Source: CAVTRI01 sp963737075 (GTDB lineage Bacteria > Actinomycetota > Acidimicrobiia > Acidimicrobiales > Palsa-688). From it: a stretch of 45,924 nt of DNA. A program made the translations under genes and the position numbers. Below, one piece after another: positions 8,375-16,852 of this stretch; position 1 is the first letter of the stretch, and every line of letters starts with the position of its first letter. Location of the stretch: positions 1-45,924 of the forward strand of contig CAVTRI010000006.1 of NCBI GenBank assembly GCA_963737075.1, written 5' to 3'. The notes beneath the pieces are model-generated. The model saw only the letters and a program-made list of their open reading frames with translations, was not told the DNA's origin and searched no databases.

Positions 8375-9850
8375 CTACCTGCCGTTGGCTGTGGCGGCTG
8401 GCATGGTGAAGGCGAAGCGGGCGCCGCCGCCTGGAACGTCCTCTACCCAGATCCGCTCGCCGTGGGCCTCGACGAAGGTCTTCGCGATCGACAGGCCAAG
8501 ACCGGCCCGCCCGCCCGTGTCGAAGCGCACGAAGCTCTCGAACACCGACTCCCGGTCCCCGACGGGTATGCCCGGGCCGCGATCGGTCACCGACATGACG
8601 ACCTTTTCGCGTCTCAAGTCGGCGGCGACGCAAATCGTGCTTCCAGTTGGGGCATGCCGGTCGGCGTTGTCCACCAGGTTGACCAGCACCTGGCTGACGA
8701 GGACAGGATCGACGTCGAGCCGCGGCAGCCACTCAGGAATCGCGACGTCCACCTCCCGGTCGCCGAGCGCCGGGCGCAGTCCGGCCAGGGCCTCACCGCA
8801 CAGATCGAGCGCCGACGTCGGGGAGCGCTCGAGCTTGAGGACGCCCGCCTGGTAGCGGGTCATGTCGAGCAGGCTCGTGACCAGACGGGTCAACCGGTCT
8901 GTCTGCACATCGAGCAGCTCGTACAGCTCGCTTGCGTCGCTGTCTGAAACCGGGGCTTCCCGTAGCGTCGACGACGCCACCTTCATGGTCGCCAGCGGCG
9001 TGCGCAGGTCGTGCGACACCGCGCCCAGGAGGGCGTGCCGAACCCGGTCGACCTCCTCGAGTGCTTCCGAGCGCAACGCCTGCGCGCGCAGCTGCGCTCG
9101 TTCGAGCGCGACGGCGGCGTGGTTGGCGAAGGTCTGAAGCAGGTCCCGGTCGGCAGGCGACGGAGGCAGACCGCGCAGGGCGAGGATGCCCACCGGCCGC
9201 CCGGCCGCCGAGAGCGCAAGAGCCCTCAGCTCACCAGGGGCCGGGGTCGCGGTGCCGACGCGGACGGGGATGCCCGACGCCGGCGCCAGGCGGCGAAGCT
9301 CTTCTTCGGACAAGGGGACGCCTGCCGAGGCGGCCACCGCGAGGCCGCCGTCCGGCTCGGGTTCGGGCAGGAGCAGGGCGACCCCCGCCACGTCGAAGAC
9401 CGTGCGCACGGCGTGCACGATCGTCTCCAGCAGCTGCCGCAGCGAGCGGTCCTCGACGAGCAGCTCGGACAGTTCGAACAACCGCTGGGTTTCCGCAGCC
9501 CGCCGCTGCGCCTCTGCCCGGGCCGCGTTGAGGTGAGCCACCAACTGGGCCACGAGCAGCATGACCACCACGTACACGCCGAGGGCCACCCAGTTCTGCG
9601 CCTGTCCGACCGTGAGGGTGCGGTACGGCGGGATGAAGGCCCAGTCGTAAACCAGGAAGCCCGCGGCCACGCTCACGATTCCTGCCGCGTAGCCGCCGGA
9701 GATCACGCCGGCCACGACCGGCACCACGAGCACCAGGCCGGCGGTGGCGATACTCAGGTGCGGGCGCACCGGGATCATGAGCAAGCCGAGCGCGACGGCG
9801 ACGGCGACGCCGATCGCCGACCCGGTGAGACTCTTACGCACGGCACCCAT
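8375..9850 (-). CDS. kdpD: KdpD-type sensor histidine kinase, C-terminal half only
   Basis: A 491-residue membrane histidine kinase. It begins directly with the KdpD membrane domain (DUF4118): four membrane segments over residues 12-106 with WAFIPPYRTLTVG between. A GAF domain (about 125-250) follows, then HisKA with phosphoacceptor H280 (GAVSHDLRTPLATMK), N box VNLVDNADRHAP, G1 DRGPGIP and G2 GRAGLGLSIAK. The N-terminal KdpD ATP-binding and Usp domains of full-length (about 850-900 residue) KdpD are absent; they are encoded by the gene at 14467-15624. Start ATG 9850 is the only one in reach. It phosphorylates KdpE under potassium limitation by analogy with the family. Confidence 0.93.
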   Translation of the reverse strand: MGAVRKSLTGSAIGVAVAVALGLLMIPVRPHLSIATAGLVLVVPVVAGVISGGYAAGIVSVAAGFLVYDWAFIPPYRTLTVGQAQNWVALGVYVVVMLLVAQLVAHLNAARAEAQRRAAETQRLFELSELLVEDRSLRQLLETIVHAVRTVFDVAGVALLLPEPEPDGGLAVAASAGVPLSEEELRRLAPASGIPVRVGTATPAPGELRALALSAAGRPVGILALRGLPPSPADRDLLQTFANHAAVALERAQLRAQALRSEALEEVDRVRHALLGAVSHDLRTPLATMKVASSTLREAPVSDSDASELYELLDVQTDRLTRLVTSLLDMTRYQAGVLKLERSPTSALDLCGEALAGLRPALGDREVDVAIPEWLPRLDVDPVLVSQVLVNLVDNADRHAPTGSTICVAADLRREKVVMSVTDRGPGIPVGDRESVFESFVRFDTGGRAGLGLSIAKTFVEAHGERIWVEDVPGGGARFAFTMPAATANGR

Positions 9851-9857
9851 TGTCCGT

Positions 9858-9896
9858 CGTTCAGAATTTTTTCAGCAAGAGCGCCGCCCGTTCAGA
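9858..9896. promoter_or_regulatory. Candidate KdpE-binding region in the divergent kdp promoter
   Basis: The 80 bases between kdpD (start 9850) and the first + strand kdp gene (9931) must hold both promoters. TTCAG occurs three times in the same orientation, starting at 9860, 9871 and 9891, i.e. 11 and 20 bases apart, close to one and two helical turns. The outer copies sit in an 8-bp repeat CGTTCAGA (9858-9865, 9889-9896). Phased direct half-sites are the normal target of OmpR-family regulators. An A/T tract (9864-9872), rare in this DNA, lies between the first two. Confidence 0.5.
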
Positions 9897-9930
9897 TTCT
9901 GTTGAGACGGCCGATGCCCATGATCGGTCC

Positions 9931-10014
9931 ATGGCTGATTTCTTCGTCGTGCTGGGCATCGTGGCCTTCGCGTTGGCGATGCTGGGTCTCATCTGGGCCC
10001 TGGACCGGGTATGA
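9931..10014 (+). CDS. 27-residue membrane peptide upstream of kdpF
   Basis: ATG 9931 to TGA 10012-10014. The peptide is a single hydrophobic helix (FFVVLGIVAFALAMLGLIWA) ending LDRV. Its stop overlaps the kdpF start (ATGA), the tightest form of translational coupling. It has the size and shape of KdpF but is a separate gene, so it may be a second small subunit or regulator of the KdpFABC complex. I recall similar tiny genes before kdpF in other bacteria, but cannot check that here. Too short for most gene finders; the coupling and hydrophobic pattern support it. Confidence 0.65.
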   Translation: MADFFVVLGIVAFALAMLGLIWALDRV

Positions 10015-10100
10015 GCGTCACCCAGGGCATCCTCCTCGCGGTGTCCGTGCTGCTTTTCATCTACCTGGGCGTGGCCATGTTCAAGCCCGAGCGGTTCTGA
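10011..10100 (+). CDS. kdpF: KdpF, small stabilising subunit of the potassium ATPase
   Basis: A 29-residue single-helix peptide: SVTQGILLAVSVLLFIYLG then VAMFKPERF. The C-terminal KPERF is the typical KdpF ending. KdpF binds at the KdpA/KdpB interface in the membrane and stabilises the complex. ATG 10011 overlaps the preceding peptide gene by 4 bases, and kdpA follows after 9 bases. Confidence 0.88.
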   Translation: MSVTQGILLAVSVLLFIYLGVAMFKPERF

Positions 10101-10109
10101 CCTCCGCCC

Positions 10110-11801
10110 ATGGGATTCTTCTGGACGATCCTGCTTCTGGTCGTCGTGCTGGCGGTCACCTGGCGCTACCTCGGCGCGTACATGGCCGCGGTGTTCGACG
10201 GCCGGGCGCACTTCCTGGCCTGGGCGGAGCGGCCGATCTACCGGCTCCTGGGGACGGGCCCGGAGCATGAGCAGACGTGGAAGCGTTACGCGGGGTCGAT
10301 GGTCATCTTCTCGGCCATCTCCCTCGCCATCACCTACTTGATCCTGCGCATCCAGGGGTCACTGCCCCTCAACCCGCAGCACATGGGAAAGGTGCCGCAG
10401 GCGCTGTCGTTCAACACCGCCTCGTCGTTCGTCACCAACACCAACTGGCAGAACTACGGCGGCGAGACGACGATGTCGTACTTCTCGCAAATTGGCGCCC
10501 TCACCGTCCAGCAGTTCGTGAGCCCGGCGGTCGGCATCGCCGTCGCCATCGCGCTCGTGCGCGGTTTCTCCCGTCGGGGCTCGCCGACGATCGGCAACTT
10601 CTGGGTGGACATCACCCGCTGCGTCCTGTACGTCCTCCTGCCCGTCGCCTTCGTGGCCGGCTTGATCTTCGTGGGCGAGGGCGGCGTGCAGACCCTGGCC
10701 GGGCCGGTCACCGTGCACAACAGCCTCAACGGTGTGACCCAGACCATCCCCCGAGGACCGATCTCCTTCATGGAGGCCATCAAACAGCTCGGCACCAACG
10801 GCGGGGGCTTCCTCAACGCCAACTCGGCCACGCCATTCGAGAACCCGACCGGTCTCACCAACTTCCTGTCCATTTACCTCCTGCTGGCGATCCCGTTCGC
10901 CCTCACGTACACCTTCGGGAAGATGGTCGGCAGCATCCGCCACGGGGCCGCCCTGCTGGCCGCCATGGTGCTCATCTTCGGCGTGTGGGTCGGCTTCACG
11001 AGCTACGCGGAGCACACAGGCAACCCGGCCGTCGTCGCCGCCGGCGTCACCCAGACCAACACGGGTAACACGGTCGGCAAAGAAGTCCGGTTCGGGGACA
11101 CGTCGAGCGCCCTGTTCGGCGTGGCGTCGACCAACACGTCTACCGGATCCGCCAACTCCTCGTACGACTCGTTCAACCCCATGGGCGGCTTCGGCCTCAT
11201 GACCGGGATGATGCTCGGTGAGGTCACGCCCGGCGGCACCGGCAGCGGCCTGTACACGATCCTGGTCTACGCCATCGTTGCCGTCTTCATCGGCGGCTTG
11301 ATGATCGGACGAACACCGGAGTACCTGGGGAAGAAGATCCAGGCGCGTGAAGTCAAACTGGCCGGCCTCGCCGCGCTCGTGATGCCGATCGTGGTGGTGA
11401 TCATCACTGGCATCGCGGTCGGCACCTCCGCCGGGCAGGCGGGCCCGCTCAACGGCGGGCCGCACGGGTTCAGCGAGATCTTGTACGCCTTCACCTCGCA
11501 GGGCAACAACAACGGGTCCGCGTTCGCGGGGCTCACGGGCAACACCGCCTTCTACAACATCATGGGCGGCCTCGCCATGCTCCTCGGCCGGTTCGCCATC
11601 ATGATCCCCGCCCTGGCCCTCGCGGGGACGCTGGCCGGCAAGCAGCTCGTGCCGGCGTCGCTCGGCACTTTCCGCACTGACAACACGATGTTCGTGGGCC
11701 TGACCGTCGGTGTCATCCTCATCATCGGCGGCCTCACCTTCTTCCCCGCCGTCTCCCTCGGCCCCATTGTCGAGCAGCTGAGCCACGGGAAGTTCTTCTG
11801 A
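10110..11801 (+). CDS. kdpA: KdpA, potassium-binding channel-like subunit
   Basis: A 563-residue inner-membrane protein of the superfamily of K+ transporters; it binds and passes K+ in the KdpFABC pump. The four pore-loop regions are visible: TASSFVTNTNWQNYGG, IKQLGTNGGGFLNANSA, NPMGGFGLMTGMMLGEVTPG and TSQGNNNGSAFAGLTG. About ten membrane helices fit the family, and length is normal. An internal segment near residues 305-350 (VAAGVTQTNTGNTVGKEVRF and SNT-rich residues after it) matches the periplasmic loop. Its TGA shares one base with the kdpB ATG (TGATG), indicating coupled translation. Confidence 0.97.
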   Translation: MGFFWTILLLVVVLAVTWRYLGAYMAAVFDGRAHFLAWAERPIYRLLGTGPEHEQTWKRYAGSMVIFSAISLAITYLILRIQGSLPLNPQHMGKVPQALSFNTASSFVTNTNWQNYGGETTMSYFSQIGALTVQQFVSPAVGIAVAIALVRGFSRRGSPTIGNFWVDITRCVLYVLLPVAFVAGLIFVGEGGVQTLAGPVTVHNSLNGVTQTIPRGPISFMEAIKQLGTNGGGFLNANSATPFENPTGLTNFLSIYLLLAIPFALTYTFGKMVGSIRHGAALLAAMVLIFGVWVGFTSYAEHTGNPAVVAAGVTQTNTGNTVGKEVRFGDTSSALFGVASTNTSTGSANSSYDSFNPMGGFGLMTGMMLGEVTPGGTGSGLYTILVYAIVAVFIGGLMIGRTPEYLGKKIQAREVKLAGLAALVMPIVVVIITGIAVGTSAGQAGPLNGGPHGFSEILYAFTSQGNNNGSAFAGLTGNTAFYNIMGGLAMLLGRFAIMIPALALAGTLAGKQLVPASLGTFRTDNTMFVGLTVGVILIIGGLTFFPAVSLGPIVEQLSHGKFF

Positions 11802-13867
11802 TGACCGTCACCGCCGCGCCCCCGCAGCCATCGCAGGTCGCCCCTCCGCACGGTGTCGCCGAGTCCCGCAGCCTCTTCGACCGGGAAATCCTCCGCCGGG
11901 CGCTGGTCGACGCGGTCCTCAAGCTCAACCCCCGAGTGCAGGTCAAGAACCCGGTCATGTTCGTGGTGCTGGTGGGCACGGTGGTCACCTTCACGGAGGC
12001 GGTCGCCCACCCGAGCGTCTTCAGCTGGTCGATCGTGGCATGGCTGTTCCTCACGGTGATCTTCGCCAACTTCGCCGAGGCCATGGCCGAGGGGCGAGGC
12101 AAGGCGCAAGCGGACACGCTGCGGCGCATGCGGGCCGAGACCGAGGCCCGCAAGCTCAATCCCGACGGCAACGAGCGGCGGGTGCCCGCGTCCGCGCTGT
12201 CAAAGGGTGACCTGGTCGTCTGCGAGGCCAACGACCTCATCCCCTCCGATGGCGAGATCATCGAAGGGATCGCCTCGGTCGACGAGTCGGCGATCACCGG
12301 TGAATCGGCACCGGTCATCCGCGAGTCAGGCGGGGACCGCTCTGCGGTCACCGGTGGCACCAAGGTCCTCTCCGACCGGATCGTCGTGCGCATCACCGCG
12401 GAGCGGGGCCAGACCTTCCTCGACCGGATGATCACCCTCGTCGAGGGGGCCAACCGCCAGAAGACCCCCAACGAGATCGCCCTCACCATCCTCCTGGCGG
12501 TGTTGACCATTGTGTTCCTTCCGGTCGTGGTGGTGCTGCAGCCTTTCGGGAAGTACGCCGGGCAGTCGGTCGACATCGTCATCCTCGTGTCGCTGCTGGT
12601 GTGTTTGATCCCCACGACCATCGGCGCCCTGCTTTCGGCCATCGGCATCGCTGGCATGGACCGCCTGGTGCAACGCAACGTCCTCGCCATGAGCGGCCGT
12701 GCTGTCGAGGCGGCCGGAGACGTGCAGACGCTGCTGCTGGACAAGACCGGCACGATCACGCTCGGAAACCGGATGGCCTCCGAGTTCGTGCCGGTCGGCG
12801 GCCACAGCGACCAGGAGGTCGCCGACGCCGCCCAGTTGGCCTCGCTTGCCGACGAGACGCCAGAGGGCCGCTCGATCGTGGTGCTCGCCAAGGAACGCTT
12901 CCGTATCCGGGAGCGGCAACTGGACACCGAGCACACCTTCATCGCCTTCTCGGCCGTCACGCGCATGTCCGGCCTGGATGTCGATCACCGGCAGATCCGC
13001 AAGGGCGCCGCGGAAGCGGTCAAACGGTGGTCGCAGGAGAGAGGCGGCTCCGTTCCGGCCGAGCTCGACGGGATCGTCGAACGCATCTCACGGGCCGGCT
13101 CCACGCCGCTGGTCGTCGCCGACGGCTCCGAGATCCTCGGCGTCATCGAGCTCAAGGACGTCGTCAAGCAGGGCATACGCGACAAGTTCGACGAGATGCG
13201 CTCGATGGGCATCCGCACGGTCATGATCACGGGTGACAACCCGCTCACCGCGGCCGCCATCGCTCAGGAGGCGGGAGTCGACGACTTCCTCGCCGAGGCC
13301 ACGCCCGAAGCCAAAATGGCGCTGATCAAGACCGAGCAGGATGGCGGCAAGCTCGTGGCGATGACCGGCGACGGGACCAATGACGCTCCCGCATTGGCGC
13401 AGGCGGACGTGGGCGTGGCGATGAACACGGGGACCACCGCCGCCAAAGAGGCCGGCAACATGGTCGATCTCGACTCCAACCCCACCAAGCTCATCGACGT
13501 GGTGGAGATTGGCAAGCAGCTGCTGATCACCAGGGGATCGCTCACCACGTTCTCGATCGCCAACGACGTCGCCAAGTACTTCGCCATCATTCCCGCCCTG
13601 TTCGCGGCGACCTACCCCCAGCTCAGCACGCTCAACGTCATGAAGCTCCACAGCCCCACGAGCGCCGTGCTGTCGGCGATCATCTTCAACGCCCTGGTCA
13701 TCGTGGCGCTCATCCCGCTGGCGTTGCGGGGCGTGAAGTTTCGCCCCGCGTCTGCAGCGTCGATCCTCCGCCGGAACGTGTGGATCTACGGGGTGGGCGG
13801 AATCATCGTCCCGTTCGTCTTCATCAAGCTCATCGACCTGATCCTCGTCGGCCTCCACTGGTACTGA
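11801..13867 (+). CDS. kdpB: KdpB, P-type ATPase subunit
   Basis: A 688-residue P-type ATPase that energises K+ uptake. The phosphorylation site is D314 in LLLDKTGTITLGNR; actuator TGES (about 166-169, SAITGESAPV), nucleotide-binding KGAAEAVKRW, and hinge motif MTGDGTNDAPALAQADVGVAM are all intact. The Ser of the TGES loop is the residue used for inhibitory phosphorylation in E. coli KdpB, so that control is possible here. Seven membrane helices fit the family. It overlaps kdpA by one base, and kdpC starts 3 bases after its stop. Confidence 0.97.
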   Translation: MTVTAAPPQPSQVAPPHGVAESRSLFDREILRRALVDAVLKLNPRVQVKNPVMFVVLVGTVVTFTEAVAHPSVFSWSIVAWLFLTVIFANFAEAMAEGRGKAQADTLRRMRAETEARKLNPDGNERRVPASALSKGDLVVCEANDLIPSDGEIIEGIASVDESAITGESAPVIRESGGDRSAVTGGTKVLSDRIVVRITAERGQTFLDRMITLVEGANRQKTPNEIALTILLAVLTIVFLPVVVVLQPFGKYAGQSVDIVILVSLLVCLIPTTIGALLSAIGIAGMDRLVQRNVLAMSGRAVEAAGDVQTLLLDKTGTITLGNRMASEFVPVGGHSDQEVADAAQLASLADETPEGRSIVVLAKERFRIRERQLDTEHTFIAFSAVTRMSGLDVDHRQIRKGAAEAVKRWSQERGGSVPAELDGIVERISRAGSTPLVVADGSEILGVIELKDVVKQGIRDKFDEMRSMGIRTVMITGDNPLTAAAIAQEAGVDDFLAEATPEAKMALIKTEQDGGKLVAMTGDGTNDAPALAQADVGVAMNTGTTAAKEAGNMVDLDSNPTKLIDVVEIGKQLLITRGSLTTFSIANDVAKYFAIIPALFAATYPQLSTLNVMKLHSPTSAVLSAIIFNALVIVALIPLALRGVKFRPASAASILRRNVWIYGVGGIIVPFVFIKLIDLILVGLHWY

Positions 13868-13870
13868 GAA

Positions 13871-14470
13871 ATGATTGGTCACCTCCGCCGCTCCATCATC
13901 ATCGCCCTGGTGTTCATCGTCGTGGTGTTCGTGTACGCGCTGGTCGGGACCGGCCTGGCGCAGGCGTTTTTCGGTCATCAGGCCAACGGCTCCATCACAG
14001 CCGACGGCTCCACGCTCATCGGGCAAAACTGGTCGAGCCCGCAGTGGTTTCACGGGCGCCCCGACGACGCCGGCCCCTACGCCGCCAACCCGAAGGCCAA
14101 GCCGCCAGTGCCTGGTGGCGACAACCCGCTGGAGGCCAACAACAACAGCGGCCAGTCCGGAGGCAGCAACCTCGGTCCTCGCTCCAAGGTCCTGCTGGAC
14201 AACACCAAGCAGCTCGTGGCCTACTGGCAGTCCCAGGGCGTTACCCCAACCCCGGACCTGGTGACCACATCGGGCAGCGGCTACGACCCCGACATCACCC
14301 CTGAGGACGCCGTCGTGCAGATCCCTATGGTGTCGAAGGCGACCGGGATCGCTCCCTCGAAGCTGCTGGCCTTGATTCACCAGAACACCCACGGAGCGCA
14401 GTGGGGCTTCCTGGGCAGCAGCTACATCAACGTGCTGGAGCTCAACGAGGGGCTGGCCCGCCTGCGGTGA
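13871..14470 (+). CDS. kdpC: KdpC, accessory subunit of the potassium ATPase
   Basis: A 199-residue protein with one N-terminal membrane helix (SIIIALVFIVVVFVYALVG) and a periplasmic domain. Family motifs: GSTLIGQNWSSPQWFHGRP, NLGPRSKVLL, SGSGYDPDITPEDA and the C-terminal INVLELNEGL. KdpC helps ATP binding and coupling in the complex. The last bases (GTGA) overlap the start of the next gene, tying production of the KdpD N-terminal protein to the structural operon. Confidence 0.96.
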   Translation: MIGHLRRSIIIALVFIVVVFVYALVGTGLAQAFFGHQANGSITADGSTLIGQNWSSPQWFHGRPDDAGPYAANPKAKPPVPGGDNPLEANNNSGQSGGSNLGPRSKVLLDNTKQLVAYWQSQGVTPTPDLVTTSGSGYDPDITPEDAVVQIPMVSKATGIAPSKLLALIHQNTHGAQWGFLGSSYINVLELNEGLARLR

Positions 14471-15624
14471 CGTTCGACGACCGCTCCCAGGACGCCGTCG
14501 AGCCGGCCGGGCACTTCCGCATCTACCTCGGCGCCGCGGCAGGGGTGGGCAAGACCTACGCCATGCTCAGCGAGGGCAAGCGGCGGCTCGGGCGCGGCAC
14601 CGATGTCGTTGTCGGCTTCGTGGAGTGTCACGGCCGCAGGCTGACCGAAGACCTGCTCGACGGCTTTGAGGTGCTGCCCCGCAAGCAGGTCGGCTACCGG
14701 GGCGCTTGCCTGGAGGAAATGGATCTCGATGCCGTGCTCGGCCGCAAGCCGAAAGTGGCGCTCGTCGACGAGCTGGCCCACACCAACGTGCCCGGTTCCG
14801 GCCGCCACGAGAAGCGTTGGCAGGACATCACGGAGCTGCTGGACGCCGGCATCGACGTGATCACCACCGTCAACATCCAGCACCTCGAGAGCCTGGCCGA
14901 CGCCGTCGAGCAGATGGTGGGCGCCCAGGTGCGGGAGCGGGTGCCTGACTGGGTGGTGCGCAAGGCCAATCAAATCGAACTGGTCGACTCGTCGCCGGAG
15001 CAGCTCCGGAGGCGGATGCTGCACGGCAACATCTATGCCCCGGAAAAGGTGCCCCAGGCGCTCACCCACTTTTTCAAAACCGACAACCTCATCGCCCTGC
15101 GGGAGCTTGCCCTGCGCTTCCTCGCCGACGAGACCGAAGAGGAGCTCCTCGAGCATCTGAAGCGCCATCAGGCGACGGTGCTGTGGGAGACGACCGAGCG
15201 TCTCATGGTCGCTGTGACGGCGGCGCCGGGGACCGACGTGCTGCTGCGACGAGCAGCGCGCATGGCGGCCCGGGTCAAGGGCGAGCTCGATGTGGTGCAC
15301 GTGATCAACGAGGGCACCAGCCGAAGCGGCGAAAAGGCGATCGATGCGTTAAGGGAGCTCACCTCTGACCTCGGGGCCCGCTGGCACGAGGTTCGCCAAG
15401 ACGAGCCGGCGCGGGCGCTCATCGACTTCGCCCAGGCGCACCAGATCACCCAGATCGTGATCGGGTCCAGCCGTCGCAGTCGCTGGCAGGAGATCACGGG
15501 CGGCGGGTCGATCGTCCGTCGAGTGATCCGCGAGGCAGGAGCGGTGGGCATCGACGTGCACGTCATCGCCCGGCGCGTCCTGAATACCGCCGACGCCGAG
15601 GCCTTGGTCCCCGAAGAGAGCTGA
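14467..15624 (+). CDS. Separate KdpD N-terminal protein (KdpD ATP-binding + Usp domains)
   Basis: A 385-residue soluble protein. Start GTG 14467 gives the 4-base GTGA overlap with kdpC. Residues about 15-225 are the KdpD domain with Walker A GAAAGVGKT (22-30), the KdpD signature VVVGFVECHGR and Walker B-like VALVDELAHTN. Residues about 245-365 form a universal-stress-protein domain (LMVAVTAAPGTDVLLRRAAR ... QIVIGSSRRSRW). No membrane, GAF or kinase domains follow: TGA 15622-15624 ends it. In E. coli these domains are the cytoplasmic sensory half of KdpD; in Staphylococcus the Usp part binds c-di-AMP. Here they must act in trans, probably on the short kinase at 8375-9850 (inference). Confidence 0.95.
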   Translation: MTFDDRSQDAVEPAGHFRIYLGAAAGVGKTYAMLSEGKRRLGRGTDVVVGFVECHGRRLTEDLLDGFEVLPRKQVGYRGACLEEMDLDAVLGRKPKVALVDELAHTNVPGSGRHEKRWQDITELLDAGIDVITTVNIQHLESLADAVEQMVGAQVRERVPDWVVRKANQIELVDSSPEQLRRRMLHGNIYAPEKVPQALTHFFKTDNLIALRELALRFLADETEEELLEHLKRHQATVLWETTERLMVAVTAAPGTDVLLRRAARMAARVKGELDVVHVINEGTSRSGEKAIDALRELTSDLGARWHEVRQDEPARALIDFAQAHQITQIVIGSSRRSRWQEITGGGSIVRRVIREAGAVGIDVHVIARRVLNTADAEALVPEES

Positions 15625-16798
15625 GCGCTACGCCCCCACGGGGGCGCCGGCGAGGGCGGCGATCACCCCGGCGCTGCCAGCGGCCACGATGGCACCACCA
15701 CGCCCTTCGGAGGGCGAGCAGCCAGACGGCGACCGCGGCGAGCACACCCGCCTGCCACAGGTGATTGATCGCGTCGGCGAGGGGGATGGCCGAGCCTGCG
15801 ATGGCTCCCACAACGGCGGGACCGGCACCGGTGAGGAACGCCTGGATCGACTCGTTGGCCCGCAGCCGGTCGAAGCGAGGACCGCCGAGCATCACGAACA
15901 GAAACGACGGCGTGAAGGCGATGACCGCCGCGAGCAACCCACCGCCCACCCCCGCCGCCGCGTAGCCGACCACCGCCACGGTGTGGACGACGGGGCCTGG
16001 CGTCACCTGTCCCAAGGCCACGGCGTTGAGAAACTGCGCCCCGGTCATCCAGTGGTATCCGGACACCGCGTCATGCTGCATGAGCGGGATGATGACGAAC
16101 CCGCCGCCGTAGGAGAGAGCGCCAACCTTGAAGGCCACCCAGATCAGCGCTCCCAGGCCACCGGTTGCTGCGGCGGGCCCGACGAGTGCGAACGCGACGC
16201 TCCGCGCACGGCCGGGGCCTGAGCCCCTTGCCGCTCCCCGGATGGCGACCTCGACCAACCCGCAGGCAACGAGGATCAAGACCAGGTAGCTACCGACAGT
16301 CGCCGCGGCCGCCCCGCCGGCGAGCGCGTAGATCATCCAGCGTGCGTGTAGGCGTCGGGTTGCGCCCATCCTCGCCCAGCTGGAGGGGACGAACGCGATC
16401 GCGGCGTTGACCGCGACCGCGGGCACGGCGGCGCCGGCGCCGGCAGCGGCGCCGAGGATCCATTCGGGCGGATGGTTGGCCAGGAAAACGGCAGAAAGTC
16501 CGAGAATGACGACCAGCCCGGGGACGATGAAGCAGGCGCCGCCGATCACCGCCCCGACCGATCCCCGGAGCCGCCAGGCGCAGAAAATCGCGAGCTGGGT
16601 GGACGCCGGGCCCGGCAGCAGGTTCGTAGCCGCGACGCCATCTTCAAACTCACGGGCCGGCAGCCAGCGGCGCTCTTCAACGCAGAGCCGCCGCAGCAGC
16701 GTGATGTGCGCTGGCGGGCCACCAAATCCCACACAGCCGATTCGGCCCCACTCTCGCCCGATCGTCCCCAACCCGACGCGAGGCTCGTCTCCGCTCAT
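15563..16798 (-). CDS. chrA: ChrA-family chromate transporter (probable frameshift near C-terminus)
   Basis: A 411-residue two-domain chromate transporter exporting chromate, or another oxyanion, across the inner membrane. The first CHR half has GRIGCVGFGGPPAHITLLRR and ATNLLPGPASTQLA; the second half has GALSYGGGFVIIPLMQHDAV and NAVALGQVTPGPVVHTVAVV. After ALRRAWWCH (near 15693) the frame turns arginine-rich and runs antisense into the KdpD-N gene. A single extra G (or a 2-base loss) there would restore GAIVAAGSAGVIAALAGAPV and end at TAG 15630-15628, giving a normal hydrophobic tail and a 3-base gap to the convergent gene. Start ATG 16798. Otherwise complete. Confidence 0.88.
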   Translation of the reverse strand: MSGDEPRVGLGTIGREWGRIGCVGFGGPPAHITLLRRLCVEERRWLPAREFEDGVAATNLLPGPASTQLAIFCAWRLRGSVGAVIGGACFIVPGLVVILGLSAVFLANHPPEWILGAAAGAGAAVPAVAVNAAIAFVPSSWARMGATRRLHARWMIYALAGGAAAATVGSYLVLILVACGLVEVAIRGAARGSGPGRARSVAFALVGPAAATGGLGALIWVAFKVGALSYGGGFVIIPLMQHDAVSGYHWMTGAQFLNAVALGQVTPGPVVHTVAVVGYAAAGVGGGLLAAVIAFTPSFLFVMLGGPRFDRLRANESIQAFLTGAGPAVVGAIAGSAIPLADAINHLWQAGVLAAVAVWLLALRRAWWCHRGRWQRRGDRRPRRRPRGGVALSSLRGPRPRRRRYSGRAGR

Positions 16799-16852
16799 TC
16801 GTGGTCGTCCAAGAGTTCGCGGGACAGCTCCCGCAGCTGGGCGCGGTCGGCC

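Noticed and set aside
10359..11786. Long open frame on the - strand opposite kdpA
   Set aside because: Composition is His/Asp/Glu/Gly-rich without any domain, a typical GC-rich shadow of a real gene.
13088..14392. Long - strand open frame opposite kdpB/kdpC
   Set aside because: Antisense shadow; no RBS and no recognisable protein features.
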